Source: Sporopachydermia quercuum
Lineage: Eukaryota > Ascomycota > Sporopachydermiomycetes > Sporopachydermiales > Sporopachydermiaceae
Length of the DNA: 64,000 nt
Assembly (NCBI GenBank): GCA_001599295.1
Contig: BCGN01000005.1
Span: 1,178,001 to 1,242,000 of the forward strand
Direction: 5' to 3'
The position numbers and the translations under genes were made by a program. Each line of letters starts with the position of its first letter. The first letter of the stretch is position 1. Positions 37,101 through 46,360 of the stretch are shown in pieces. The notes beneath the pieces were generated by a model, which was not told the DNA's origin, did not search any database, and saw only the letters and a list, made by a program, of their open reading frames with translations.

Positions 37101-37425
37101 AGTTTTCATCACTATCTTCCTTCCTTGTATCATCATTGCTTTTCCCAGACTCAACTGCTTCCGTATCATTATCATCACGCCGGTGAGTTGAAGTATTATC
37201 ATTGCTAGTATCTGGTCTATTGCAATTCACTACTAGATCGACCAACTGCTGAAGAATTTCCGGCTGACGTAGATACTCCACCAATGCCGAATTCGATGAC
37301 ATAAGCTCTTGCAACATATCAGGTTCATCCAGTATTTCTTCTAGGTTGTGATCAGGTCTTTCTAGTATCTTGTTTACCGCACTGACAGCGGAAAATCCGT
37401 TGCCAAATCTCCAAAAGGCTGACAT
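34135..37425 (-). CDS. SIT4 phosphatase-associated protein (SAP family)
   Basis: SAPs (Sap4, Sap155, Sap185, Sap190 in S. cerevisiae) bind the PP2A-like phosphatase Sit4 and direct it in G1 progression, TOR signalling and tRNA modification. The 1096-residue protein starts MSAFWRFGNGFSAVSAVNKI followed by LERPDHNLEEILDEPDMLQEL, the hallmark SAP N-terminus. The helical-repeat core continues to about residue 450. Another conserved helical block (NDVIITILRMFFRFPWNNFL, then HNVVFDIVQQILNGPM) is found around residues 680-720. The rest is strongly acidic and serine-rich low complexity (about 490-660 and 860-1060). The frame opens three codons earlier (37434), but MSAFWRFG is the family start. A single family member is expected outside the whole-genome-duplication clade, so I give no specific number. 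Confidence 0.92.
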   Translation of the reverse strand: MSAFWRFGNGFSAVSAVNKILERPDHNLEEILDEPDMLQELMSSNSALVEYLRQPEILQQLVDLVVNCNRPDTSNDNTSTHRRDDNDTEAVESGKSNDDTRKEDSDENLLEENRQHYEHGWNDEEPGDIHNHNDTHSLSLNRNDLHSDSFGDVEEVDYDDEEGHAEKQQRRAEVAAEILSAEIWSLTDVFMEHEEFLEELWTILDQPAPLPITSAKYFMKINEHLLEIKLEELVTFFRKQKNFVSRFMKHIDNPPLMDFLLKLISTDKPDNSTGVVELLQEQDLIPSLISFLGPDVPSSLQSAAGDFLKAFITISANSNNDNNTIGPNELTRELVSEPIVRELVRLMLYGGQGLAHGVGIVIEIIRKNNSDYDYIPVLFITIESHPPSPRDPIYLGTLVKIFAANIPNFQKMLTRKRDKVLETPFGSIEPLGFERFKICELIAELLHCSNMGLLNDENGESIVHERDVERIRLMKLAKRDLEGYEDDEDNDLESQTSGSINEQQTRTDARNDDGNDGDIDDDDDTLDDVSSNNTTNTTNKNSKNKVSGESGTGEIVKKDSEHLSKDLTKLSLEDASRLGNESEVDEDVNMDVDSTTGSKGLSLSERKDATASTLESSSNTEDDSNENDEKTNAGAAADYDEEPIGQLYHDETELTFRNDPVVGDKLKIALADNDVIITILRMFFRFPWNNFLHNVVFDIVQQILNGPMEAGYNKYLAIDLFNRGRITELIVEGQERCESYEELTNLRLGYMGHLTLIAEEVVKFTSLFPPESVSDIVYEMASSAEWTNYVNDTLVETREKYNAILGAVREEGEDEDIEEDENNEMYDEVASSEDDSIRTGGTGNSSTTGTNYSSRSDDVDDDDEEGDGDVIEIQTHHPLQSGTDNLDSYHDSRSYGDEEDDNYHGDGEGRTHLQVDKSKVAPTDGGKTQSQRQEQGQGGSFSSYLSQQMSNDYPDKFSSSSDEDEEDEELLMWKNEHNRLQANRGNVPAASGGRSRHILDDDEDDDDYADPNDDGQSYERNRSYYVPGEYASLGSAESLSARSIEDSDSDDDIDDDDAAYGLRRTTSKGDMSWDDDEQRNLIETAKILKEKEREKH

Positions 37426-38874
37426 GATGATCAAACACTTCTAACAAATTGATTGTGAATACGAATCAACCTTAAACAAACCAAATTAATTGACCGTCAC
37501 TTGATTCTCTTCCTAGCTTCCACCTTGCAAAAAGGTCTTAAGAGTAAATGATTCTTTATCTCTTTTATTGAGAAATTCAATTAATCCATGAATGGGCAAG
37601 CCAACTCAACTAATCTTAAGTCTACTTACAATTGCTCACTTCCTACAAAGAAAAAGCTTCCCAAACACACTTCTAATTATCTCGGCTTTACCAGTTAATA
37701 CAAATAAAAAATAATCCATATATACTTTACTGTTGAGATACCACTAAAGATTATTTCTAACAAGTTATAATCTCTATTTCCATTGCCCAATCCATAGAAT
37801 TATGGCAATCATTGGCTTGGTCATTTTGTTGTTACTGTTTCGTTCTTGTTCAATAAACAGTCCAATGCCTTTCCTTGCTCTGTACAATGTACAACCAGGG
37901 TAACACAACACAGTAATTCTAATTTGTGGCAGGCTGTTTGGTATGAGTGTTTGTGTGTAAAAATGTTTGTGGTTGGAAAAAAGAGGAAATCTAAAAATCG
38001 TCTCAAACGTTACATGTGCAACTTAAAGTAGTACATGTCACATGTAGGATGAAATATTTATGGATCAATGGGATTGAGAATGGGGGTTCCTAGTAATTTT
38101 ACGAGTAAATAGGAGAGTAAATTCATGGAAGATGAGGTACTTGAGGAGGAGAGAAAATACTAATAAAATACTAGAAGCATAACTTGTTTCGGACTTGAAA
38201 ATAGATAGAATGATGCGTAGAAACTGACAATCGAATGGCCATTATATAAGGGAGTGGAACTCAATGGTGATGTGATGCTCTAGTAATGTGCGGTAAGGGG
38301 ATTGAAAAGAGCTCCTGTTGATCACATTCGTTAATTATTTTAAAATATCTCAATGGGATAAGCATATATGTGTGACACTATATATTCGATTTTAGGATAA
38401 ATTTCAATACTAGGACATGCTCTTTGAAGATGTTCTTGTTGTCATTCGATTGACGAATGAGTGGTCTGCCAGATCAATTATCATGCAATCTTCAATAACG
38501 TTGATGCATGATAGTCATCGAGTGCAGATATGTGCGTCAAATGAAAAACGTAAATTAGGAACTAATGTTGATCAGAGTATCATGTGATATATCCATTGCA
38601 ACAAGTGACAATCACACTGCCTACCAGCAATCGCATAGCAATGATCTTGACAATCTATTCTAGAGACCAGCCCAAAACGGTATTTATCACTACTTGATGA
38701 GTAGCTCATCGCTCCCCTGTGTCTATCAATTTTAACTACTTCCGCGAAAGAAAAATCCAACACCAATTAGCAGATAAAACCTCTCCATCTACAAGTGTTC
38801 CTTTTGCCATTAAATGTATAAAATTTCAATTGCAATTTATGTACAGAACGTTTTCAAAAGAAATCTATATACTA
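37426..38874. other. SAP upstream region and RSM23 3' region
   Basis: About 1.45 kb with no gene recognised. A 64-codon minus-strand frame at 38572-38766 has a few cysteines but lacks homologues I know and is probably chance. The part next to 37425 is pyrimidine/purine-rich and is presumably the SAP promoter. Confidence 0.5.
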
Positions 38875-40320
38875 TCATTCAGTCTTTCTTTGGAGATAGC
38901 TACCATACTCTGGTGTAGCACCAGGAACGTATTCATAATGCAAGAGGCAAGAGTCATATAATTGTTTGGGATTTCCATTTCCACTAACGAAATAACGATT
39001 TTCAACCATAGCTGGAAGTCTCTCTTCGATCTCACTTTCAGTGAGACCGTCACTTGATCTATAGCCTTGAAGGGCATCAATTGAGATGAAATATTGTAAA
39101 ATAGCAGCAACCTCCTCTTTATTTAGTCTTGAAATGACATACCGTTCAAACCCTCCATTTGCTAATAACCTAGTAGCTAGTTTGGTGTCAAATTCTTTTG
39201 CCGTAGTATATGGTTGTGCATTGGAAGTTTCACCAAAACCAACTTTAAGTGTTTCAGATTTCTTTGATAATGAAGTAGTACCTAATATCACAGCACCTCT
39301 TTTGAAACTAAGTTCACCACTAACAAATCTCAGAAACCTATTGATTATGTGCATCCGATCATGATAAACTGATTTATTTTCAAAACTTCGATAAGCAGTA
39401 TGTTGGTAAGGAACCAATTCAGAGAATTTGTCACATGTCCATAACACAGGGGTATCTACTTCAGCCAACATTTTCAGAAAGGTGTCAAATCCTTCTGACT
39501 TATCCTTTGACTTGATTGCTTGCCTCAAAACATCGTATAAATTTTGGGGATCGGATTTCCTAGATTCTTTACCTGCAATTACTGGGACAGGAGTGTTTTG
39601 CAGCACATCTTTATTTGCAACCAAAACCTTTGACATGAACTTTTTCAGTTCAGTCTGTTGAACATAAAGTCCGTCATATTCATCTTTGAAGAATTCTGCC
39701 TTATCGAACAATGGCTTAGACTTGAAAACGAAGTTGGAGGTACCATCAAGAAACTTAGTAAGATTCGAGAAATTCATCACTATGAAGTTTTTCTGCAAAG
39801 CAAGGGCATGTGCCTGAGCTATTGCTTCTGATTTACCAATTCCAGCTTCTCCATCAATGACTAATCTCATCTTACTTGAATCTGTTTGAGATGCCTTTTC
39901 TAGGAACTCCGCCAATTTTCCTGTAACACTTTCCCTAAACAAAGTAGTACCTCCATTACACAATTCCTTACGTTGATAATACTTTAAACTACCTAAACGT
40001 AGTAGACTGATATCTATCTTCGGATCGAATCTCACAACTTTTCCTGCCAATCTTTCGCTGTTTTCTCCAAAAGTAGGTAATTGAACAGAAATGTTGTTAT
40101 CTGAACCCAATTTGTTTTCCGACACTGTATCTATCCAGTTTTGCTTGAAAAAATGTGAAGGTCCACCTCTTCCACTTTTCTTCTTGGCCTTTTTATCTTG
40201 CCTGGGAGCTGCTTGGCTGATGCGTGATGCTGAAACTGCAACCGTCGCTGTGCTATGCACACTGCGACTGATAACAGTAACTCCTCTTCCAAAAGCTTTG
40301 ATTTCAATATGACTCAACAT
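38875..40320 (-). CDS. RSM23: Mitochondrial small-subunit ribosomal protein mS29 (DAP3 family)
   Basis: GTP-binding subunit of the 37S mitoribosome, homologue of human DAP3. From the ATG at 40320 (MLSHIEIKAFGRG) the 481-residue product (450 in yeast Rsm23) begins with a Ser/Arg-rich presequence. The P-loop is in RLVIDGEAGIGKSEAIAQAH near residue 165, followed by NFIVMNFSNLTKFLDGTSNF. A Walker-B-like VLWTCDKFSELVPY lies further along, and the C-terminal domain ends YVPGATPEYGSY. The open frame extends six codons further upstream but without an ATG. Confidence 0.93.
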   Translation of the reverse strand: MLSHIEIKAFGRGVTVISRSVHSTATVAVSASRISQAAPRQDKKAKKKSGRGGPSHFFKQNWIDTVSENKLGSDNNISVQLPTFGENSERLAGKVVRFDPKIDISLLRLGSLKYYQRKELCNGGTTLFRESVTGKLAEFLEKASQTDSSKMRLVIDGEAGIGKSEAIAQAHALALQKNFIVMNFSNLTKFLDGTSNFVFKSKPLFDKAEFFKDEYDGLYVQQTELKKFMSKVLVANKDVLQNTPVPVIAGKESRKSDPQNLYDVLRQAIKSKDKSEGFDTFLKMLAEVDTPVLWTCDKFSELVPYQHTAYRSFENKSVYHDRMHIINRFLRFVSGELSFKRGAVILGTTSLSKKSETLKVGFGETSNAQPYTTAKEFDTKLATRLLANGGFERYVISRLNKEEVAAILQYFISIDALQGYRSSDGLTESEIEERLPAMVENRYFVSGNGNPKQLYDSCLLHYEYVPGATPEYGSYLQRKTE

Positions 40321-40811
40321 TTTTCTATCGAAATACACCTTCTACAGAAACCCTAATGAATACTGCCAATATGGGGTTTCTATATAAATATGCAATCTTC
40401 GTTACGGCATACACTGCACTCAATAAGTTCCAAATCAATGTTTGAATCTCCAATTAAATCATACATCCTGTGCGATAATTTCTGACTAGACGGAAATTTC
40501 ACTTTGTGGTCCATTTACAAGAGGTTCAAGAATAGAGAGAGAAGTGTCCAAATCCATAGTAAGTGTCATACTCTCGTAAATATGAGACTGGAAACTTGAA
40601 ATATAAAGTTCAGAAGATATGCAACAATATGTATTTTATGCGTGTTTGTACAGGTTTGAGAAGTTTCTATGATTAATAGCTGAATTGAGTCTCATACATC
40701 TTCTATAGCAAGAAAAAAAAAAAGATAACTTTGAAGCAGAAAAGAGACTTATTAGTCATTATGTATACATTGATTAAGACCTAGGATTAGTCACAGTCCT
40801 CCTTACATAGT
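40321..40811. promoter_or_regulatory. RSM23 promoter and PDC-family 3' region
   Basis: About 490 bp between two minus-strand genes. It contains a run of 13 A at about 40712-40724. I see no gene or recognisable site. Confidence 0.5.
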
Positions 40812-42611
40812 TCACTCACTGTTGGTGTTTTTGGAAGCATATTCAATAAACATGGTTTTATTGCGGTGACCCATGCTTTTTATTTGTTCGGTTAGTCTCC
40901 AAGGATAATCATACTTATCTAAAATGACTTCCACAAATCTTACACCGGGTCCAGAGAAAAACTCTTTATCGTTCAGTAGTTTATCAAGTTCTTGCTTCGT
41001 ACTAACAGTAGAATTCTTGATGTTTACACCTTCAGTACCACCAAAAACAGAGCACAGTTGTGTCCACTTCCAATTTGGACAGATGTTATTGTAGTCCTGT
41101 TGCGGACCCCAAATTGCTCTTTCAATGCTGTAGCCTTCATTGTTCAATAGGAATACAACCACTGGTAAATTGTGTCTCACCATAGTTCCAAGCTCTTGGA
41201 TAGTCATTTGAGCAGAACCATCTCCTTCAACCAGGACAACTCTACCAGGACATGAGTCAGGAAAATCAATTTTGGACATACTGGCCCCAAGGGCAGCAGG
41301 TAAAGCAAAGCCAATTGAGGAGTAAAAAACCTGAGTGATTACTTTCATAGATGATTTAAATTTGACGTCTGGAATAGCAAATTGAAAAGTTCCTGTCTCA
41401 CCGATCACAACGTCACCGGAACCTAAGAAACTTGATAAAGCCTCTAAGAAATATTGCTCAGGCAATTGAAGTTCAGGGTTGACATTTGGTGGAGGTTTAA
41501 TGCTGTCCTTAACATTCTGTAGATCAACTTTCGGGAGGCTTTCTTGAACTTGGGAGATAGTCGCTAGAAGTTTCTCCATAACAGGTAGCATGTGGTAGTT
41601 TTTGTATAATTTTCCCTTTACTGAAATGTAATCAGAATGGAGGACAATCAATTTATCATCTTTAATATCTCTTGTGAATCCACCAGTATTTGAATCTGAT
41701 AACAATGGTCCAATGTTAATAACTAGATCCGAATCATTTTCAAGTGACTCAGCAACTCCTTCTAATGATAATTTTCCGTTATAAACTCCAATAAAATTAC
41801 TTGCCGTTTCATCAATGTTTCCTTTGCCTAATAAAGTGGTATATGCTTTGAATTGAGTAATAGCGGCCAATTTTCTAGATAAATCTCTAGCTCTATGTCT
41901 TTCAGCTAAAGTGTCAACTAAAATAGCAGGTGATTTCGAGGATAAAACAGCTTCTACAATTTCATCTACAATTCTGTTCTCGATGTCTTTATCTTCGTTT
42001 TCGATCTCAAGATTCAACGGCTTTTGAAGTCTACTAGCATCAACTTCAAGTAACACCATATCAACAGGAATATGAATGTAGCCAGGTCGTGATTTCTTGA
42101 CAACTGTCTCGATAACATTATCAATTTGTTGACATACTTTCTCTTGGTTAGAGGAAGTAAGAAACTCTTGAGCTACACGGATAGGTTCAGACATACCCTG
42201 GTAGGTAGTATGATCAGGAAGATCCAATGCATTCTCCGAAGGTCTAACATGATGGATAAGTAAATGATTTTCTTGAATTGGCCTTCCAGTAGTACCCACA
42301 ATATGTAGAATTGGAGATTGTTCAGCAAAGGCACCGGAAACACCATTCATCGCCGACAGTTCACCTACTCCATAAGTAGTGATCAAAACTCCAGGTCGTG
42401 TAGATACACGCCCATACCCATCGGCAGCATATGCAGCATTCAATTCATTGCAACATCCAATCCATTTCAAACTTGGAACTTCATAAATGTAATCTAAGAG
42501 ATTTAAATTAAAATCTCCTGGACATCCGAATATTGAAGACACGCCTAGTTGCGCAATTCTTTCGAATAAGTATTGTCCCAGCTTGATTTTTTTATTTACT
42601 GATTCCGTCAT
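40812..42611 (-). CDS. Thiamine-diphosphate 2-oxo-acid decarboxylase (pyruvate decarboxylase family)
   Basis: Non-oxidative decarboxylase that turns a 2-oxo acid into an aldehyde and CO2; pyruvate is the likeliest substrate. 599 residues from the ATG at 42611 (563 in Pdc1). All Pdc catalytic residues appear present: Asp in GCPGDFNLNLLD, Glu in NELNAAYAADGYGR, the paired histidines in LLIHHVRPSENAL, and Glu in NNEGYSIERAIWGP. The ThDP motif begins VEGDGSAQMTIQELG and reaches LLNNEGYS. The segment after the second histidine and ERAIWGPQQDYNNICPNWKW look more like filamentous-fungal PDCs and the divergent yeast Pdc/Aro10 paralogues than like Pdc1. It may therefore be a secondary PDC or a phenylpyruvate/indolepyruvate decarboxylase. 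The upstream region is unusually long (1.2 kb), common for highly regulated glycolytic genes. Confidence 0.88.
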   Translation of the reverse strand: MTESVNKKIKLGQYLFERIAQLGVSSIFGCPGDFNLNLLDYIYEVPSLKWIGCCNELNAAYAADGYGRVSTRPGVLITTYGVGELSAMNGVSGAFAEQSPILHIVGTTGRPIQENHLLIHHVRPSENALDLPDHTTYQGMSEPIRVAQEFLTSSNQEKVCQQIDNVIETVVKKSRPGYIHIPVDMVLLEVDASRLQKPLNLEIENEDKDIENRIVDEIVEAVLSSKSPAILVDTLAERHRARDLSRKLAAITQFKAYTTLLGKGNIDETASNFIGVYNGKLSLEGVAESLENDSDLVINIGPLLSDSNTGGFTRDIKDDKLIVLHSDYISVKGKLYKNYHMLPVMEKLLATISQVQESLPKVDLQNVKDSIKPPPNVNPELQLPEQYFLEALSSFLGSGDVVIGETGTFQFAIPDVKFKSSMKVITQVFYSSIGFALPAALGASMSKIDFPDSCPGRVVLVEGDGSAQMTIQELGTMVRHNLPVVVFLLNNEGYSIERAIWGPQQDYNNICPNWKWTQLCSVFGGTEGVNIKNSTVSTKQELDKLLNDKEFFSGPGVRFVEVILDKYDYPWRLTEQIKSMGHRNKTMFIEYASKNTNSE

Positions 42612-43832
42612 CTTTGTAGATTTCCTTATAGAGAATGAAATATCTAACCACACTAAAAGGCTAACCAATTAATTGTACAACTAATAAGAAAACCATTGAG
42701 TGCTGTTGAGCCAACGAGATAGGTACTCAAAATCAGTATGTTAGATACCTATTAAATGCTTATAGGAATGAAAAGATAGATCAAATGAACGAGTGTTTAA
42801 TTAGATAGACATCGAATTGAGGAACATGGATGTCATAAAGGGATAATTGGATGGGCTTTTATAGTTTACAGACTGGAAAGAATTACTGGGGTAAACCTTG
42901 AGTAAAGTTTGGATGAAATTACCCTAAAAAGAAGTATGGGAATAATGAAAAGTTAAAAGAAAAATGAGGTAATGTCTGTTGGAATTATGATATGCAAACC
43001 TGATTAAAATAATAAGCAAAAGCAGCGATTACTAAGCGACTGTAGACGTACATATATTGTAATGATTTATTTATTTTTTTCTACCTCCTATATTAATAGA
43101 TAGGAGCTGTCGTTTAAGAAGAAGTAGCATGATAAGCTTGTAACCTACCTGATAATACTCCATTGGGTTATTTTGTTCCGAAACTTTTGATTTAAAGTGT
43201 GAAACTATAACCTTAATCCATTCTTCAAGCGTCCACTACTCGTTCTCACTGAATATTATCATTTCAAAATCAATATTAGGGAAAAAGAAACCAGGCAAAT
43301 AATCTAATATTATTTATAGATATATGACTCCTAAATAAACATCTCAAACACGTACTTTTTTAACCAATAAAAAACGCGTACTTTTCACTGTTCTGTTAGT
43401 TCGGATGTCAAAATGCGGCTAATACTATTTTAGGGTTATGGGCGGATGAACTTTAAAATGCATCTCATGCAATCAACGGCTAGAATTCTTTCAGAATTGA
43501 TTGATTTTTCAACGATTATGAAGATTCAACAATGTATCTTATCATAGTTTATTAATAGACCTGATATTTCAAATCCCTGGAAAGTAAACTGATGAGATAT
43601 TTGGCCATGTAGTGTTTCTTTGATCTGTCAAGAGGCCAGTTTTTACAGTGAGCAGTGATGGAATTTCATATTAATCATGATTAGAAAATCAAGAAAGAAA
43701 AGTATATGATAATAAGTTGTAAGGGGAATGTATATTATATAAATGTACGTACAAAGAAAGAAAGAACAATTTGACTAACATTTCCCATAGACAACTAATT
43801 GTATATACTGATCTTTGATCTTCGGTCCATCT
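42612..43832. promoter_or_regulatory. Upstream region of the PDC-family gene; DLD1 3' region
   Basis: About 1.2 kb, A+T-rich, with no gene recognised. ACGCGT, the MCB/MluI-type hexamer, occurs once at about 43374-43379; a single copy is weak evidence of cell-cycle control. The length is notable for this compact window. Confidence 0.45.
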
Positions 43833-45611
43833 TTAGCAGCATGCAATCTTAGCAGGGTGATTAGCATGTAAATGTTTCTTAGCATCTTCTGGATCCATAT
43901 AAAATATTTTGTCTAAGTTCAAGATAAGTTTAGGATCTAATGTCTGTTTTAGTCGTCTCATAGTATCGACGGTAGTTGGGCCAACTTCTTCAATCAAATA
44001 GTCTCTCTTGCTGGTTCCAATTCCATGTTCACCAGTACAAGTTCCGCCGAGATTCAAGGCCTTGTGAACAATATCCTTAGCTAATCGTTTACATATGTTT
44101 TTCTCTTCTTCATTGTTATAAATCATACAGCTGTGAAAGTTACCATCACCAACGTGACCCATAATTGCAATATTCAACCCTGTTTTATCAAATTCTTCTC
44201 TACATTGATTGATCAACGTAGATAATGAAGAAATAGGCACTGCAACATCAGTTGACCATACGTTTGAGTTTGCATTCTTCCTTTTTCCATACTCAATTGT
44301 AGACCACATTGACAGCTTTCTTACTTGCCAAAACTCCTCAGATTCTTTTTCATCTTCGGCAAACTGGAAAGAATGGCAATTATGCTTCTTAGCGATCTTC
44401 TCAACCTCTTTAATAGAGTTATTTAAACTATTGGAATTACCTTGAAATTTCAAAAACAAACTATGCTTTTCAGGCCACACTTGCTTATACTGACCAACTG
44501 CATTAATAAATTTCATTAATTCATCATCCATTAATTCGATAGCACCTAATTGAATACCACTCTGGAGAATCTGAAAAACTGATTGAGTAGCATCAGCAAT
44601 TTTATCAAAAGTCACAACAGCAATCCGTTCCAGTTCAGGTCTGGGATGCAGCTTTAAAGTTGCTTTAGTAATAACACCCAATGTTCCTTCAGATCCAATA
44701 AAAAAATTAGTCAAATTGTAACCAGCAGCTGACTTCTTGGGTCTTCTACGAGTAGTTATGATGCTTCCATCAGACAAAACAACTTCTAAAGATAATACAT
44801 TGTCTTTCATAGTACCCCACCTAGCAGCATTTGTTCCTGAACATGAAGTGGCACACATTCCACCAATTTGAGCTCCAGGGCCGGGATCAGGACCAAATAG
44901 CAATCCATGAGGCTTTAGGAACTCTTCAAGAGCTTGCCATCCAACGCCAGGTTCAACGACAATGTCATGATCAGTTTTATGAAATTCTAATATTTTATCC
45001 ATACCACTTACATCTAGACANATACCTTTTCTAGTAGGAATGAATTGCCCTTCAATTGATGTTCCTCCTGAGAATGGAATAACTGGAACACAATACTTGT
45101 AGCAAACTTTCATTACAGCTGACACTTCCTCTGTAGAGTGTGCATGAACCACAAGATATGGTCTTTGATGAGGTAAAGCATGCTCGATACTCCAGAATGT
45201 ATCAGAATGAGTTTCGAGATCATTAGGATCATCTGATACATTTTCAGGACCAACTATTGTTTTAATTTCGTCAAAAGCTTTCTGTAGTTCCACCCCTTCT
45301 GCATACTTCGGCTGAACAACTTCATCAACGGAAAGCGTTGGCTTCCTTGCTAAATTATTATTCTCTTTGTTGGCAATGAAGTTATAATAAACTCCGGATA
45401 GCCCAGCTCCGAGAGATACCAGCAAAAAAGTGTCAAGAAATGATCTACCAGACGATTTAGGTGCCGATGAAGCAGTCGACTGTAATCTCACAGGGTTGAT
45501 GAATAGCGGGTAATTTCTATAGTGGTTGTACTTAGGAAGTTTCGTAAATCGAGCTACCTGTTTAGTACCGACCCTTGATGCTTCTCTTTTCAATCTTATA
45601 GCCGCGAACAT
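43833..45611 (-). CDS. DLD1: Mitochondrial D-lactate dehydrogenase (cytochrome)
   Basis: Inner-membrane flavoenzyme that oxidises D-lactate to pyruvate and passes electrons to cytochrome c. From the ATG at 45611 (MFAAIRLKREASRVGTKQVA) it is 592 residues, as in yeast Dld1 (587). A basic presequence comes first, then a membrane segment near residues 57-75 (FLDTFLLVSLGAGLSGVYYN). The FAD-binding PCMH domain shows VIPFSGGTSIEGQF, VVEPGVGWQALEEFL, GAQIGGMCATSCSGTNA and NFFIGSEGTLGVITK. The C-terminal cap includes IMGHVGDGNFHSC and CTGEHGIGTSKRDYL. The frame runs 63 codons further upstream to an ATG at 45800, but that extension lacks presequence character. One ambiguous codon lies in the FAD domain. 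Confidence 0.94.
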   Translation of the reverse strand: MFAAIRLKREASRVGTKQVARFTKLPKYNHYRNYPLFINPVRLQSTASSAPKSSGRSFLDTFLLVSLGAGLSGVYYNFIANKENNNLARKPTLSVDEVVQPKYAEGVELQKAFDEIKTIVGPENVSDDPNDLETHSDTFWSIEHALPHQRPYLVVHAHSTEEVSAVMKVCYKYCVPVIPFSGGTSIEGQFIPTRKGXCLDVSGMDKILEFHKTDHDIVVEPGVGWQALEEFLKPHGLLFGPDPGPGAQIGGMCATSCSGTNAARWGTMKDNVLSLEVVLSDGSIITTRRRPKKSAAGYNLTNFFIGSEGTLGVITKATLKLHPRPELERIAVVTFDKIADATQSVFQILQSGIQLGAIELMDDELMKFINAVGQYKQVWPEKHSLFLKFQGNSNSLNNSIKEVEKIAKKHNCHSFQFAEDEKESEEFWQVRKLSMWSTIEYGKRKNANSNVWSTDVAVPISSLSTLINQCREEFDKTGLNIAIMGHVGDGNFHSCMIYNNEEEKNICKRLAKDIVHKALNLGGTCTGEHGIGTSKRDYLIEEVGPTTVDTMRRLKQTLDPKLILNLDKIFYMDPEDAKKHLHANHPAKIACC

Positions 45612-46360
45612 TCTAAATATGAATAAAAGCTCATCATTTACTTCAAGATGAGCTGCCGATGAAAGTATATAGAAATATGCATCTGACACTGCCTTCGTTA
45701 ATGTCAAGGTAGAACGATTTGAGATATCACTCTTAATGTTACAGCGTAAATTTCTAACAATTGTTTCTTCTGATTGACGACTCTCATGCACAATTGACAC
45801 TCGACCAAGATTATGTTACCTTCGAAAGTCCTTCATTCAACATTAAGTGAATCCTTTTCCGTCATTCATTTTCTTCTGGAGATGCCGTATCAATCATTGA
45901 ATGATTGGTATTTGATACATTCACCTTTCCACATCTTCTCAACTATTTACATATTATTTGTGGGAGATCATTATATGTGGGGTTCGAGATTCTTTTTTTC
46001 AGTTTAGCAATTTTTGTCAATATTGAATAATATTTTAGGTTTATAATAACTGTAACTCCGATGCCGATAGGAAACATGCATAATGATACATATAGATACA
46101 TAAAAGTATAAATTAAGTTGAATGCATAAGCGTGTGGAGTATCTGCATTTAAACATGAGTATGCAGCTGATTTATAATCCTAACTCACCTAACATAACCT
46201 TGACCAGACAGTGGTGATATGATTTGATTTTACCACAATTTCCTGCTCAAAGGAGGCAGAAGCACAAATAAAAAAACATAATTCACTTTTTTAATCACTA
46301 CATGATGCGGCGGACTAACAAATTCTAACCGTAAATTCATTAATCATAAGTAACACTACT
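45612..46360. promoter_or_regulatory. DLD1 promoter region and MMM1 3' region
   Basis: About 750 bp of A+T-rich DNA between two minus-strand genes. Nothing else was recognised. Confidence 0.5.

Noticed and set aside
34170-37202. Many antisense frames of 60-150 codons opposite the SAP gene
   Set aside because: They mirror its acidic, serine-rich repeats, which yield long stop-free antisense frames by codon bias. The same holds for antisense frames over JJJ1, SQS1, PMS1 and UBR1.
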